From NCBI GenBank assembly GCA_026002975.1, contig BPGJ01000010.1, positions 33,696-97,695 on the forward strand: DNA of 64,000 nt. The letters run 5' to 3'. This DNA is from Acidimicrobiia bacterium (GTDB taxonomy: Bacteria > Actinomycetota > Acidimicrobiia > Spongiisociales > ZC4RG35). This document shows positions 1 through 11,179 of the stretch, in pieces. The number at the start of each line of letters is the position of its first letter. The stretch's first letter is position 1. The notes beneath the pieces are model-generated. The model saw nothing but the letters and a program-made list of their open reading frames with translations, did not search any database and was not told where the DNA came from. Made by a program: the position numbers and the translations under genes.

Positions 1-25
1 AAGCACCGACATGGCCTGCGCCAAC

Positions 26-742
26 CTAGCGTCCCGCCCGGTATAGGGCGGCCACCTCCTCCGGCCGGAGACGGCGCCAGCCGCCGGGTCGAAGTTCCCT
101 GTCCGAGATGGGGCCGATGGCGGTCCGAACCAGGCGCCTCACCGGATGGCCGATGGATTCCATCATCCTCCGGACCTCACGTTTACGTCCTTCCGCCATC
201 ACCAGCTCGACCAGACTCCTCCCCCGGTGGGACTCCAGCAGCCGTGCCCGCACCGCTTTGGCGGGTCCGTCCTCCAGATGGATCCCCTCGGTCAGCCGAC
301 GCAGCTCCCGCCGACCCACCTCCCCGTCCACCCACACCACGTAGGTCTTGGTCACCCCATGCCGAGGATGGGTGACGTGGTTGGTGAGCTCGCCGTCGTT
401 GGTGAGGAGGATCAGACCCTCCGAGTCGACGTCCAGTCGCCCGACGGGCCACACCCTCGGCTCCGGGGGGACCAGATCCACCACGGTGGTCCTGCCCTGG
501 GGGTCTGAAGCCGTGGAGACCACGCCGACCGGCTTGTAGAGCAGGTAGGTGACGAGACCCGGGGCTATGGGCACCGGAACGCCGTCCACCTCCACCCGGT
601 CGACTTCGGGGTCGATCCGATCGCCGAGAACCGCCACCCGGCCGTTGATCGTCACCCTCCCCGCGGCGATCGCCTCTTCGGCCTTGCGGCGGGACATGAG
701 ACCTGCCCGACTGAGGGCCTTCTGGAGGCGGATCCGCTCCAC
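26..742 (-). CDS. rluB: 23S rRNA pseudouridine synthase, RluB family
   Basis: The 238-aa product isomerises a uridine of 23S rRNA to pseudouridine during 50S maturation in the cytosol. An N-terminal S4 RNA-binding domain (about residues 4-60, beginning RLQKALSRAGLMSRR) is followed by the RsuA/RluB catalytic domain with the conserved GRLDVDSEGLILLTNDG motif (residues near 100-117), whose Asp is the expected nucleophile, and the late EGRKREVRRM motif. The start is a GTG at 742, one base after the scpB stop, so it is the last gene seen of an scpA-scpB-rluB run that is conserved in actinobacteria. The exact target uridine cannot be read from sequence. RluB is preferred to RsuA because of the scpAB neighbourhood. 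Confidence 0.93.
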   Translation of the reverse strand: MERIRLQKALSRAGLMSRRKAEEAIAAGRVTINGRVAVLGDRIDPEVDRVEVDGVPVPIAPGLVTYLLYKPVGVVSTASDPQGRTTVVDLVPPEPRVWPVGRLDVDSEGLILLTNDGELTNHVTHPRHGVTKTYVVWVDGEVGRRELRRLTEGIHLEDGPAKAVRARLLESHRGRSLVELVMAEGRKREVRRMMESIGHPVRRLVRTAIGPISDRELRPGGWRRLRPEEVAALYRAGR

Positions 743-743
743 G

Positions 744-1301
744 TCAATCGGAACGGAAGGTGTTTTCCAGGGCTTCCATCACGTCGGCGGGAGGTACGTG
801 ATCGGCCAACGGCGGGAGGTCGTCGAGGCTGTCCAGGCCCAGCTTCTCGAGAAAGAGGTCGGTGGTCCGGTAGACGGCGGGGTTGCCGGGAAGGGGAAGC
901 CTGTCCGACTCCTCGATCAATCCGAGACGTTCCAGCGTGCGGATCGCCGAGTCCGAGTCGACCCCTCGGATCTCCGCCACCTGGGCCCGCGACACCGGTT
1001 GACGGTAGGCGACCACCGCCAGAACCTCCAGCGCCGCCCGGGACAGCCTCCGGGCGGTGGCCGAACCGGCGAACCGCTCCAGATACGGGTGGGTCTCGGT
1101 CCGGGCGTAGATCCTCCAGCCTCCCGCCACCCTCCTCACGCATAGGCCCGACTCCCGCTCGACGAGCCTCCGGTCGAGTTCGGCGACCAGACCCTCCACG
1201 TCTTCTACCGGGATCTCCAGGACCTCGGCCAGCTCGGAGACGGGCACCGGCGACTCGGTCACATACAGGATCGCTTCCAGCGCGGCGAGCCGATCCATCA
1301 T
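744..1301 (-). CDS. scpB: Segregation and condensation protein B
   Basis: The 185-aa product is the winged-helix kleisin-interacting subunit of the Smc-ScpA-ScpB condensin, which compacts and segregates the chromosome. Features of the family are visible: the N-terminal 'LEAILYVTESPVPVSELAEVL' type helix (split here to its first part), the central RALEVLAVVAYRQPVSR-like segment (LSRAALEVLAVVAYRQP, near residue 86), and the RTLERLGLIEE winged helix. The length is normal. Two adjacent ATG codons (1301 and 1298) sit on the scpA stop in an ATGATGA overlap, so translation is very likely coupled to scpA. Confidence 0.94.
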   Translation of the reverse strand: MMDRLAALEAILYVTESPVPVSELAEVLEIPVEDVEGLVAELDRRLVERESGLCVRRVAGGWRIYARTETHPYLERFAGSATARRLSRAALEVLAVVAYRQPVSRAQVAEIRGVDSDSAIRTLERLGLIEESDRLPLPGNPAVYRTTDLFLEKLGLDSLDDLPPLADHVPPADVMEALENTFRSD

Positions 1302-2011
1302 TCCCTCCGGGTCACCACGATGTCGGCGAGCCAGTGCTCCTGGGACACCGCCACCACGCCCCACCTCGCCAACTCCAACAGGGCCAGGAAATAGGCCGCC
1401 ACTTCGACCCGGCGGCGGCAACCCGAGGTGAGCTCCTCGAAGGTGGTCTCCGCCGCGGCCGCCACCCGTGCCCGCAGGTCCTCTATGGCGGCCTCCACCG
1501 AGGGGAGATCCAACTCGAGGTGGTCCAGGTCGGGTTCGGCCGGTGTCAGCAGCTCCTTGGCGATGGCCGCCAGTCCTTCCGCTCCGACGGGAACCACGAC
1601 ATCGGCCGGCTTCGGTCTCATCTCCGGGTGTGGATCCGATGCCCGGGGTACGAGCCGGGAGAACGCGTCCAGGCGGGTGGCCAGCACCGCAGCGACGTCC
1701 TTGAAGGTGACACACTGGAGCAGCCGGGCCACCAGACGGTCTCTCTCCTCGACGAGCTCGAGGTCGTCATCCCGCTCGGGCGGGTCGGGGAGGAGGCGCC
1801 GGGCCTTGAGCTGGATGAGGGTGGCGGCCACCAGGAGGAACTCGCTGGTGACGTCCAGGTCGAGGCTCCGCATCTCCTCGAGATAACCGAGGTACTCGTT
1901 GACCAGGTCGACCAGGCTGAGCGACGTCACCTCGACCTGATGGCGGGATACGAGTTGGACCAGCAGGTCGAGCGGCCCTTCGAAGACCTCGGTCTTCACG
2001 GTGTAGGTCAT
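1298..2011 (-). CDS. scpA: Segregation and condensation protein A (kleisin)
   Basis: This is the 237-aa kleisin subunit that bridges the Smc heads. The diagnostic N-terminal motif FEGPLDLLVQLV (residues about 9-20) and the 'FLLVAATLIQLKARRLLP' helix are present, and the C-terminal winged helix ends near VVAVSQEHWLADIVV. The ATG at 2011 was chosen because it places FEGPLDLL at the usual distance from the N terminus and overlaps the end of the upstream HD-domain gene by 4 nt. The long open frame upstream of this ATG is a shadow of that gene. Confidence 0.95.
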   Translation of the reverse strand: MTYTVKTEVFEGPLDLLVQLVSRHQVEVTSLSLVDLVNEYLGYLEEMRSLDLDVTSEFLLVAATLIQLKARRLLPDPPERDDDLELVEERDRLVARLLQCVTFKDVAAVLATRLDAFSRLVPRASDPHPEMRPKPADVVVPVGAEGLAAIAKELLTPAEPDLDHLELDLPSVEAAIEDLRARVAAAAETTFEELTSGCRRRVEVAAYFLALLELARWGVVAVSQEHWLADIVVTRRE

Positions 2012-2535
2012 GTCCGCGCCATCCTGCCGCCCGCCCGCCGGCGAATCAACGACCACCCACCCCGATCGGCCCTGTCCAGGATCTCCCACACGTCGGCGGG
2101 GATGTCGGCCGGCCGGCCCCGATGGTGAACCGCGGCGTAGCGAACCACCAGCTCTTCTGTGCCGAGCTGGGCCAGCTCCTCCGCCCCGAGGGTTCCGTGA
2201 TCCCGATAGGCGGCGAACCGGCGGCCGTAGTCCAGGCCGAGACGGAGGAGGATGGTGGCGAGGACCCGGCCAAAGGTCCCCAGCCGGGCGTGCCGTTTCC
2301 CGACGTCGTGGAGCAGGGCTGCCCGGATGGTCGTCAGGTCGCCTCCAGCCGCGGCGGCCACCCGGGCCGCCTTCAGGCCGTGCCGTTGGTCCTGCGGGGG
2401 CTGGTCGAAGAACAACGGCACCTCGGCGGGCCGGAGCCATCGGCTCACCTCCACCCGTTCCTCCGGGTCTAGGGGTCGCCTGTCGAGGCTCTCCAGGAAA
2501 CGACCGGCCAGATGCAGCCAGCCGGCGGGTTTCAT
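2008..2535 (-). CDS. HD-domain protein (putative phosphohydrolase)
   Basis: This 175-aa soluble protein has an HD-superfamily core: an H in QRHGLKAARVAAA (about residue 52), the LLHDVGKRHA motif (HD pair near residue 75), and later HHRG and D residues. HD proteins are metal-dependent phosphohydrolases acting on nucleotides or phosphoesters, but the substrate here is unknown. The ATG at 2535 overlaps the upstream DksA-type gene by 4 nt and the stop overlaps scpA by 4 nt, so it belongs to the coupled run from the zinc-finger gene through rluB. The function is inferred only at family level. Confidence 0.75.
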   Translation of the reverse strand: MKPAGWLHLAGRFLESLDRRPLDPEERVEVSRWLRPAEVPLFFDQPPQDQRHGLKAARVAAAAGGDLTTIRAALLHDVGKRHARLGTFGRVLATILLRLGLDYGRRFAAYRDHGTLGAEELAQLGTEELVVRYAAVHHRGRPADIPADVWEILDRADRGGWSLIRRRAGGRMART

Positions 2536-2879
2536 CGCCGGGTCTTGCAGTCCACGCAGTAGATCGACTCGGGTCGTGCTTCCAGCCTGGCCGGGTTGAT
2601 CGGCTTGCCGCACGACGCACAGGTTCCGTAGGTGCCCTCCTCGATGCGGGCGAGGGCCGCGTCCACCGCGTCGAGCTGGGTCTTGAGTGACTCGACCAGA
2701 CCGAGGACCTCCGTCCGCTCGGCGGTGGCAGCCCCCGCGTCGGCGAAACCCTCCCCGAACTCCAGTTCGCCGGTGAGTTCCCCCGATTCGTCGGCTCCGA
2801 GCTCCTTGAGCTGGTGAACGAGCCGGTCCCGCTCCTCCAAGAGGAGGCTTCTCGCCTGTTGAACGTCGAACGTGGTCAT
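2532..2879 (-). CDS. DksA/TraR-type zinc-finger protein
   Basis: This 115-aa protein has an N-terminal coiled coil (about residues 5-75, rich in leucine, glutamate and arginine). A C-terminal C4 zinc finger follows, with CASCGKPIN and YCVDC about 17 residues apart. Family members bind the secondary channel of RNA polymerase or act as small zinc-finger regulators. Actinobacterial versions often lack the paired acidic tip residues of true DksA, so a ppGpp-related role is not claimed. A TraR/C4 zinc-finger gene near the scp operon is common in actinobacteria. It appears to be first in the coupled run that leads into the HD gene and scpA. Confidence 0.82.
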   Translation of the reverse strand: MTTFDVQQARSLLLEERDRLVHQLKELGADESGELTGELEFGEGFADAGAATAERTEVLGLVESLKTQLDAVDAALARIEEGTYGTCASCGKPINPARLEARPESIYCVDCKTRR

Positions 2880-2919
2880 GATGATGGATCACTCTCCTCG
2901 GTGTCCGGCCAACCGGACG

Positions 2920-3774
2920 TCATCTACTCCGCGGGTGAGCCTCCAGGTAGATCTCCCAGAGGTGCTGCGGCGACACCCGCGTGTATACCTGAGTGGTCGT
3001 CACGTTAGCGTGTCCCAGCAGCTCCTGGACGGTTCTCAGGTCTGCCCCGGCTTCCACCATGTGGGTGGCTGCCGAGTGCCGCAAGGTGTGGGGGGAGAGG
3101 TCCTCGACACCGACGGCCTGACCCCACCGCCGGACGAGCTGGAAGGCTCCCTGGCGGCTGAGACGCCTCCCTCTCATGTTGAGGAACAACGCGTCGGTCC
3201 GAGTCCCGGCCAGGCGGAGGCGGTCCGGGAGCCATTCGGCCACCGCTTGCACCGCCGGTCCGCCCAGGGGAACCAGCCGTTCTCTCCCTCCCTTGCCTCG
3301 TAGACGTACCAGCCGCTCCTCCAGGTCGAGGTCGGCGAGGTCGACGGCCAAAGCCTCGCTTATCCGAGCCGCGCTCGAGTAGAGGAACTCGAGGAGGGCC
3401 CGGTCCCTCCTCCCGCGGGGTGTCGACCGGTCGGGGGCCTCGATCAAGGCCAGCACCCGGTCGACGTCCAGTGCTTTGGGAACCGCGTCGGGTCTGCGGG
3501 GCGGGTCGACCCGCTCGGTGGGGTCGGTGTCGGCCAGGCCTTCCTCCATCAGGAAACGGTGATAGCCCCTGACCGCCGCCAGCTTCCGAGCCACCGTGGT
3601 GGGGGCGAGTTGGGCTAGTCGGCCGAGGAACTCCTGCACCCCCTCCTCCCCGGAGTAGCCCTCCGACACCACTTGCAGATATTGGGTCAGGTCCCTCCGG
3701 TAGGCGTCCACGGTGTGGGGCGACGCGCCCCGCTCGCTGCGCAGGGAATCGAGGTATGACTCGAGGGGGTTCAC
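2920..3774 (-). CDS. xerD: Tyrosine recombinase XerD-like
   Basis: This 284-aa site-specific recombinase is expected to resolve chromosome dimers at dif. The N-terminal core-binding domain (SAM-like, residues about 1-85) is followed by the catalytic domain with all six expected residues: R137 (AARISE), K161 (RGKGGRE), H229 and R232 (SPHTLRHSA), H255 (LGHANV) and the nucleophile Y264 (TQVYTRV). The start is a GTG at 3774 that overlaps the ald stop (GTGA). The longer upstream open frame is antisense to ald coding sequence. XerD rather than XerC is inferred from synteny with mycobacterial xerD between the pyrG/nudix genes and scpA. Confidence 0.92.
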   Translation of the reverse strand: MNPLESYLDSLRSERGASPHTVDAYRRDLTQYLQVVSEGYSGEEGVQEFLGRLAQLAPTTVARKLAAVRGYHRFLMEEGLADTDPTERVDPPRRPDAVPKALDVDRVLALIEAPDRSTPRGRRDRALLEFLYSSAARISEALAVDLADLDLEERLVRLRGKGGRERLVPLGGPAVQAVAEWLPDRLRLAGTRTDALFLNMRGRRLSRQGAFQLVRRWGQAVGVEDLSPHTLRHSAATHMVEAGADLRTVQELLGHANVTTTQVYTRVSPQHLWEIYLEAHPRSR

Positions 3775-4891
3775 CCGATTCGGGACAACGCCTCGTAGGG
3801 GTCGGTGAAAGGGAGGTCGAGGCTCTCCGCCACCGCCCGGTTGGTGACCGCGTCGCCCACCACGTTGAGGCCCGGCACCAGCTCCGGGTGTCGTTCCAAC
3901 GCGCCTTGGAGGCCGAAGTCGGCCAGAGCCACCACGTAGGGAAGGGTGGCGTTGGTCAGCGCATACGTGGAGGTGTGGGGCACCGCCCCCGGGATGTTGC
4001 CGACCGCGTAGTGGACCACGTCGTGGACGACGTAGGTGGGGTCGTCGTGGGTGGTCTCCCGGCTGGTTTCGAAGCATCCACCCTGGTCGATCGCCACGTC
4101 GACCAGCACGGTGCCCCTCCGCATGGCTCTCACCATGTCCTCGGTGACGAGTTTCGGCGCCGACGCCCCGGGGACCAGCACCGACCCGATCACCAGGTCG
4201 GCGTCGATCACCGCCTCCTCCAGGTTCAACCGGTTGGAGGCCAAGGTGACGATCTCGCCCCGGTAGAGGGCGTCGAGGTGGCGGAGCTTGGCCAGGTCCC
4301 TGTCGAGCACGACGACGTTGGCTCGAAGCCCCACCGCGATCGCGGCCGCGTTGGAACCCGAGGTGCCCGCCCCGATGATCACCACCTTCCCCGGTTTCAC
4401 TCCGGGGACGCCGCCCAGCAGGATGCCCCTCCCTCCTTGGGCCTTCTCCAGGAAGTACGCGCCGACCTGGGTGGCCATCCTGCCGGCGATCTCCGACATG
4501 GGAGCCAGGAGAGGCAGCGACGAGTCGGGTAGCTGAACGGTTTCGTAGGCCAGCCCGATGACCCCTCGTTTTCGTAGCCCGGCCGCCAGCTCCGGATGGG
4601 CGGCCAGGTGGAGGTAGGTGAAGAGGATCTGCCCGGAGCGGAGCATCTCCACTTCGTGGGGTTGAGGCTCCTTGACTTTCAGGACCAGGTCCGCCTCTCC
4701 GAAGACGTCTTCGGCGTGGGGAACGATCGTCCCGCCCTGCTCTTCGTACTCGTCGTCGTGGATGGTGGATCCCTCTCCGGCCTCCCGTTCCACGATCACG
4801 GTGTGACCGTGAGCGACCAGCTCGCGGACACCGACCGGGGTGATCGCCACCCTGTACTCGGCGGTCTTGGTCTCCCGGGGGACCCCTACGA

Positions 4892-4895
<4 letters not shown>
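3771..4895 (-). CDS. ald: Alanine dehydrogenase
   Basis: This 374-aa NAD-dependent enzyme interconverts L-alanine and pyruvate plus ammonia. The family start [20 protein letters not shown] (residues 1-20) is intact, as are the substrate-binding RVAITP region, the KVKEPQ loop near residue 74, the HLAAHPEL segment, and the Rossmann glycine motif [14 protein letters not shown] near residue 170. The length matches the family. The ATG at 4895 overlaps the NUDIX stop by 4 nt and the stop overlaps xerD. An ald gene in the pyrG-nudix-xerD interval is not in the mycobacterial order, so it looks like a local insertion that has been incorporated into the coupled operon. Confidence 0.95.
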
Positions 4896-7143
<2,248 letters not shown>

Positions 7144-7169
7144 TCACGTTAGCACCGGGGTGAGCGATC

Positions 7170-8769
7170 TCAGTTGATCCGCTTTTCGTGGCCCGCCCAG
7201 ACCCGCTCCCGCAGCACGTACTTCTGGATCTTCCCGGTGGAGGTCTTGGGGAGCTCGGTGACGATCTCCACCTCGTCGGGGGCTTTGAACCGGGCGATCT
7301 TCTGTTTGGTGTGTTCGATCAGCTCTTCGGGGGAGGCCTGCCTGCCCGGTTTCAGGACCACGAACGCCTTGGGTCTCTCACCCCACTTGGGATGGGGCAT
7401 CGACACCACCGCCGCCTCCAACACGGCCGGGTGGGACATGAGGGCTTGTTCGACTTCGATGGTCGAGATGTTCTCGCCACCGGAGATGATGATGTCCTTG
7501 GCGCGGTCCCGCAGCTCGATGTAGCCGTCCGGGTGCCAGACGGCGAGATCTCCCGAGTGGAACCATCCCCCCCGGAAAGCCTTCTCGGTGGCCTCGGGAT
7601 CGGCGAAGTAGCCGGCCATGACGTTGTTGCCCCGCATCACCACCTCTCCCAAGGTGGAGCCGTCTTTGGGAACGTCGTTCATGTGTTCGTCCACCACCCG
7701 GATCGGGTCGGCCCCCAGGTAGGCGACACCTTGACGGGCCAGGAGCCTGGCCCTTTCCGAGGAGGGGAGATCACGCCAATCCTCCTGCCACTCACAGACC
7801 GTGTACGGCCCGTACGTCTCGGTCAGGCCGTACACGTGGACGATCTCGGCTCCCAGCTCCTCCATCTGGGCGATGATGGTGGGGCTGGGAGGGGCCCCGG
7901 CGGTGGTCACCACCAGACCCCGATCCACCCGGTGGGCGTCGGGATGATTGGCCAGGGAGATGAGCACGGTGGGAGCCGCGTTGAGGTGGGTGACGCCCTT
8001 CCTCGTCGATCAGCTTCCACACCGTCCCCGGTTCGACGGATCGCAGACAGACGTGGGTCCCCCCGATGGCGGTCACCCCCCAGGTCGTGCACCAGCCGTT
8101 GCAGTGGAACATGGGGAGGGTCCACAGGTACACCGACCCGGGATGGTGCCGGGAGTGGACGATCTCGGCGAGCGCGTTGAGATGGGCGCCCCGGTGGGTG
8201 TACATGACCCCCTTGGGTCGTCCGGTGGTGCCCGACGTGTAGTTGATCGAGATGGTCCGCTGCTCGTCGTCGACCCGCCACGGGAACGGGGTGCCGTCGG
8301 CCCGGGCGAGGAAGTCGGGATAGGGAGTGGCTTCGACCGCGGGTTCCGTGCCCACGTCGTCGACCACGACCACCTCCTGCAAGTCGGGACACGAGGCGAG
8401 GTGTCGGGCCACCACCGAGGTCAGCTCACTGTCGGCCACCAGGACCTTGGCGCCCGAATGCTGGAGGATGTAGGCGATCTCCTCGCCGGACAGGCGGATG
8501 TTGATCGCGACCAGCACCGCGTGGGCCAGGGGAACCCCGAAGTGGGCGACCAGCATCTCGGGCAGGTTGGGCATCAGGTAGGCGACCCGATCTCCCGGCT
8601 GGACCCCCGAAGCCCGCAGGGCACCGGCCAGGCGTTGGGCGTGGTCGGCCATCTGGGCGTAGGTGTGACGCTCCCCCCGATACACCATCGCCGTCTTCTG
8701 GGGGAACACGTCGGCCGACCTCTCCAGGAACAGAAGCGGCGTCAACTGGGTGACGAACACCTGCTCCAT
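7170..8769 (-). CDS. Acyl-CoA synthetase (AMP-forming), frame broken in assembly
   Basis: This is an ANL-superfamily ligase that activates a carboxylic, probably fatty, acid to its acyl-CoA via acyl-adenylate. The N-terminal part (from MEQVFVTQLTP at 8769) carries the P-loop motif YTSGTTGRPKGVMYTHRG. After a frame change near 8000, the C-terminal part continues with VYGLTETYGP, GGWFHSGDLAVWHPDGY and the catalytic lysine motif SKTGKIQK-like TSTGKIQKYVLR. The break lies in GAGGAAGGGCGTC: removing one base restores EEGVTHLNAAP. A sequencing indel is therefore likely. The gene follows an enoyl-CoA hydratase by 2 nt, suggesting a fatty-acid oxidation pair. The substrate is unknown. Confidence 0.88.
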
Positions 8770-8771
8770 GG

Positions 8772-9539
8772 TCACCTCCCCGGCCAGCGAGGCTCCCGCT
8801 TGTCGATGAACGCCCCCATCCCCTCCTGGGCGTCGGCCATCCGGGCGTTGGAGGCCATGACCGCCTTGGTGAGGTCGTAGGCCCGGTGCTCGTCCAGTTC
8901 GATCTGGGAGTAGAAGGCCTCCTTGCCGATCCCGATCACCAGGGGGCTGTAACGGGTGATCTGGGCCACGAGACGATCGATCTCTTCGTCGAGAGCCGCC
9001 GGGGGCACCACCCGGTTGACCAAGCCCCACCGGGCCGCCGTGTGAGCGTCGATCGGTTCGCCGGTCAGCAGCATCTCCATGGCCCTCTTTCGGCCGACCG
9101 CCCGGCTGATCGGCACCATCGGGGTCGAGCAGAACAACCCGATCTTGACTCCCGGAGTGGCGAAGGTGGCGGTCTCGGACGCCACCGCCAGGTCGCAGGA
9201 AGCGACCAGCTGACATCCGGCTGCGTAGGCGGGGCCGTGGACCCGGGCGATCACGGGCTGGGGGATTCGATGGATGGTCTCCATCATCCGGGTGCACACG
9301 TCGAACAGCCCCCGGTAGAAGCCGACGTCCCGGTCGAGCATCTCGGCCAGGTCGTGCCCGGCGCTGAAGGCGGGACCCTCCCCGCCCAGGACCACCACCT
9401 GGGTGTTGTCGGGCAGGTTGGTCAGGGCGTGGATCACCTCGCCCATGACGTCCAGGGAGAGGGCGTTGCGGCGGTCGGGTCTGTCGAGGGTCAATCGAGC
9501 GACCGGACCTTCCTCTTTGAGTTTCAGGTACCGGTACAT
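8772..9539 (-). CDS. Enoyl-CoA hydratase/isomerase family protein
   Basis: This 255-aa crotonase-fold protein probably hydrates 2-enoyl-CoA or catalyses a related CoA-thioester reaction. Family marks are the RPDRRNALSLDVM segment near residue 21, the first oxyanion-hole motif PAFSAGHDLAEM near residue 60, and the second AYAAGCQLVASCDL near residue 112. One of the two usual catalytic glutamates is not obvious in the position typical of the mitochondrial hydratase, so the exact reaction is uncertain. The start ATG at 9539 lies 16 nt inside the end of recN. Paired with the downstream acyl-CoA ligase. Confidence 0.88.
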   Translation of the reverse strand: MYRYLKLKEEGPVARLTLDRPDRRNALSLDVMGEVIHALTNLPDNTQVVVLGGEGPAFSAGHDLAEMLDRDVGFYRGLFDVCTRMMETIHRIPQPVIARVHGPAYAAGCQLVASCDLAVASETATFATPGVKIGLFCSTPMVPISRAVGRKRAMEMLLTGEPIDAHTAARWGLVNRVVPPAALDEEIDRLVAQITRYSPLVIGIGKEAFYSQIELDEHRAYDLTKAVMASNARMADAQEGMGAFIDKREPRWPGR

Positions 9540-11146
9540 GCCGTCAAGGCTACCCCGCCGAGCCGGTCCTGCGTCGGGATACGGAGGAGTTCCCGGGCCG
9601 CGACCAGCCCTCCCTCCGAGTCGGCGGCGCCGGCCAGCATGCGAGCCAGCTCGGCCGTCCTCCCTTCCTCGTCGAGCCGTCTCACCGTGGCTCTGGCCCC
9701 GGTGCGTTCCACCACGTAGTGGGTGCCCGCGAACGCCGCCACCTGAGGGAGATGGGTGACGCACAGCACCTGCCGCCGGGTCGCCAGGGCGGCGAGTTTG
9801 CGTCCCAACACGATCGCCACCCCTCCACCGACTCCTGCGTCGACCTCGTCGAACACCAGGGAGGCACCTTCGGTGTTGGAGGCCAACCGGAGGGCGAGAA
9901 CCACACGGCTCAGCTCGCCGCCCGAGGCGGTGCGGGCGACGTCGCCCGGCGCCAGGCGGCGATCCGACGCGAACTCGAGACGGAGCTCGTCGGCTCCCCA
10001 AGGTCCCGGCACAGCCGGGGCCACCTCCAGCTCGAGTATGGGCGAGTCGAACCCCAGCTCCTGCAGGTGCCCCACCGCAGTTCGGCACAGCTCGGCCCCG
10101 GCTTCCCTCCGGGCCTGGGTCAGCTCGGCGGCCCTCGCCTCGAGTTCGGCTTCGAGAGCGGCCAGCTCGCCTTCCAGGGTGTCGGCCCTGTTCAACAGGC
10201 TCCGGAGCCGCTCGGCTCGGAGTGAGAGCCGGCGTCCGGCTTCCAACACATCGTCGAGAGTCGGTCCGTAGAGCCGTTTGAGGTCGTTGAGCAGACGCAT
10301 CCGCTCCTCGGCCGCCTCCAACGCGGACGGGTCGTCCTCCAGCTCCGAGGCGAGGGAGGACACGTCCAACGCCAGCTCCTCGGCCACCGCCTCGAGCGAC
10401 CCGCCCGCCTCGACCAGACGTGCCATGGCGGGGTCGATCGCCGCCGCTTTCTGCAGAACACCCAACACCCGCCCGGCCTCTTCCCTGATCGCGGCCAGCC
10501 CGTCGACCGCCTCCGACACCAGTTCGGCCAACCGCCGAACGTTGCGCAGGCGCCTCAGCCGGCTGTCTAGCTCTTCGTCCTCTCCGGCCCGGATCCCCGC
10601 CGATGCGATCCGGGACGCCTCCCGTTCGGCTTCCTCCGCGTCCACCTCCAGCGCCCTGCGGTCTCCCCCCAGCTCGTCCAACTCCTGGCGGGCGGCTCGG
10701 AGACGCTCCCACGCCGTCCGGTACGCCTCGAGGACCGCGGGGTCGATCAGCCGGTCGACCATACGGCGTATCTCGGAGGGTCGCCTGAGGGAGAGATGCT
10801 CGTATTGGCCCACCACGTCTACCAGCTCTCCGACCGTCTCCCCCAGGGCCGCGGCGGATGCCATCGACCCGTCGATGTAGGCCCGACTCCTCCCCTCCCG
10901 GCTCATCCGCCGAGCCACCACCAGCTCCCGGTGGTCGTCGACCAGGCGTCCCTCCACCACCGCTTCGTCACCGAACGGCCCTATCGAAGACGGGTCGGCG
11001 GTCTCCCCCAGCAGCAGCCGCACCGCCCCGACCAGGAGGGTCTTGCCTGCTCCGGTCTCACCGGTGATGACGGTCAGGCCGGGTCCGGGTTCGAGGGTCG
11101 CCTCCTCGATCACCCCCAGGTTCCTGACCAGCAGCTCGTCGATCAT
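9524..11146 (-). CDS. recN: DNA repair protein RecN
   Basis: This 540-aa SMC-like ATPase acts early in double-strand break repair. The N-terminal MIDELLVRNLGVIEEATLE start and Walker A GETGAGKT (near residue 30) are present, followed by long coiled-coil arms (about 160-360). The C-terminal half has the ABC signature TASGGELSRVVLALRLA (near 425) and Walker B LVFDEVDAGVGG. The family D-loop/H-loop region CVTHLPQVAAFA follows. The length is normal. It sits between nadK and the fatty-acid pair in the tlyA-nadK-recN order typical of actinobacteria. No clear SOS box was seen upstream, where the previous gene is close. Confidence 0.96.
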   Translation of the reverse strand: MIDELLVRNLGVIEEATLEPGPGLTVITGETGAGKTLLVGAVRLLLGETADPSSIGPFGDEAVVEGRLVDDHRELVVARRMSREGRSRAYIDGSMASAAALGETVGELVDVVGQYEHLSLRRPSEIRRMVDRLIDPAVLEAYRTAWERLRAARQELDELGGDRRALEVDAEEAEREASRIASAGIRAGEDEELDSRLRRLRNVRRLAELVSEAVDGLAAIREEAGRVLGVLQKAAAIDPAMARLVEAGGSLEAVAEELALDVSSLASELEDDPSALEAAEERMRLLNDLKRLYGPTLDDVLEAGRRLSLRAERLRSLLNRADTLEGELAALEAELEARAAELTQARREAGAELCRTAVGHLQELGFDSPILELEVAPAVPGPWGADELRLEFASDRRLAPGDVARTASGGELSRVVLALRLASNTEGASLVFDEVDAGVGGGVAIVLGRKLAALATRRQVLCVTHLPQVAAFAGTHYVVERTGARATVRRLDEEGRTAELARMLAGAADSEGGLVAARELLRIPTQDRLGGVALTACTGT

Positions 11147-11179
11147 GGGTGGTGAGCATCCCTCGACACGCAGGTGGGA

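Noticed and set aside
2920..3774. Tyrosine recombinase as an integrase of a mobile element
   Set aside because: It is in the conserved xerD position next to scpA, fully embedded in an overlapping gene run, with no attachment sites.
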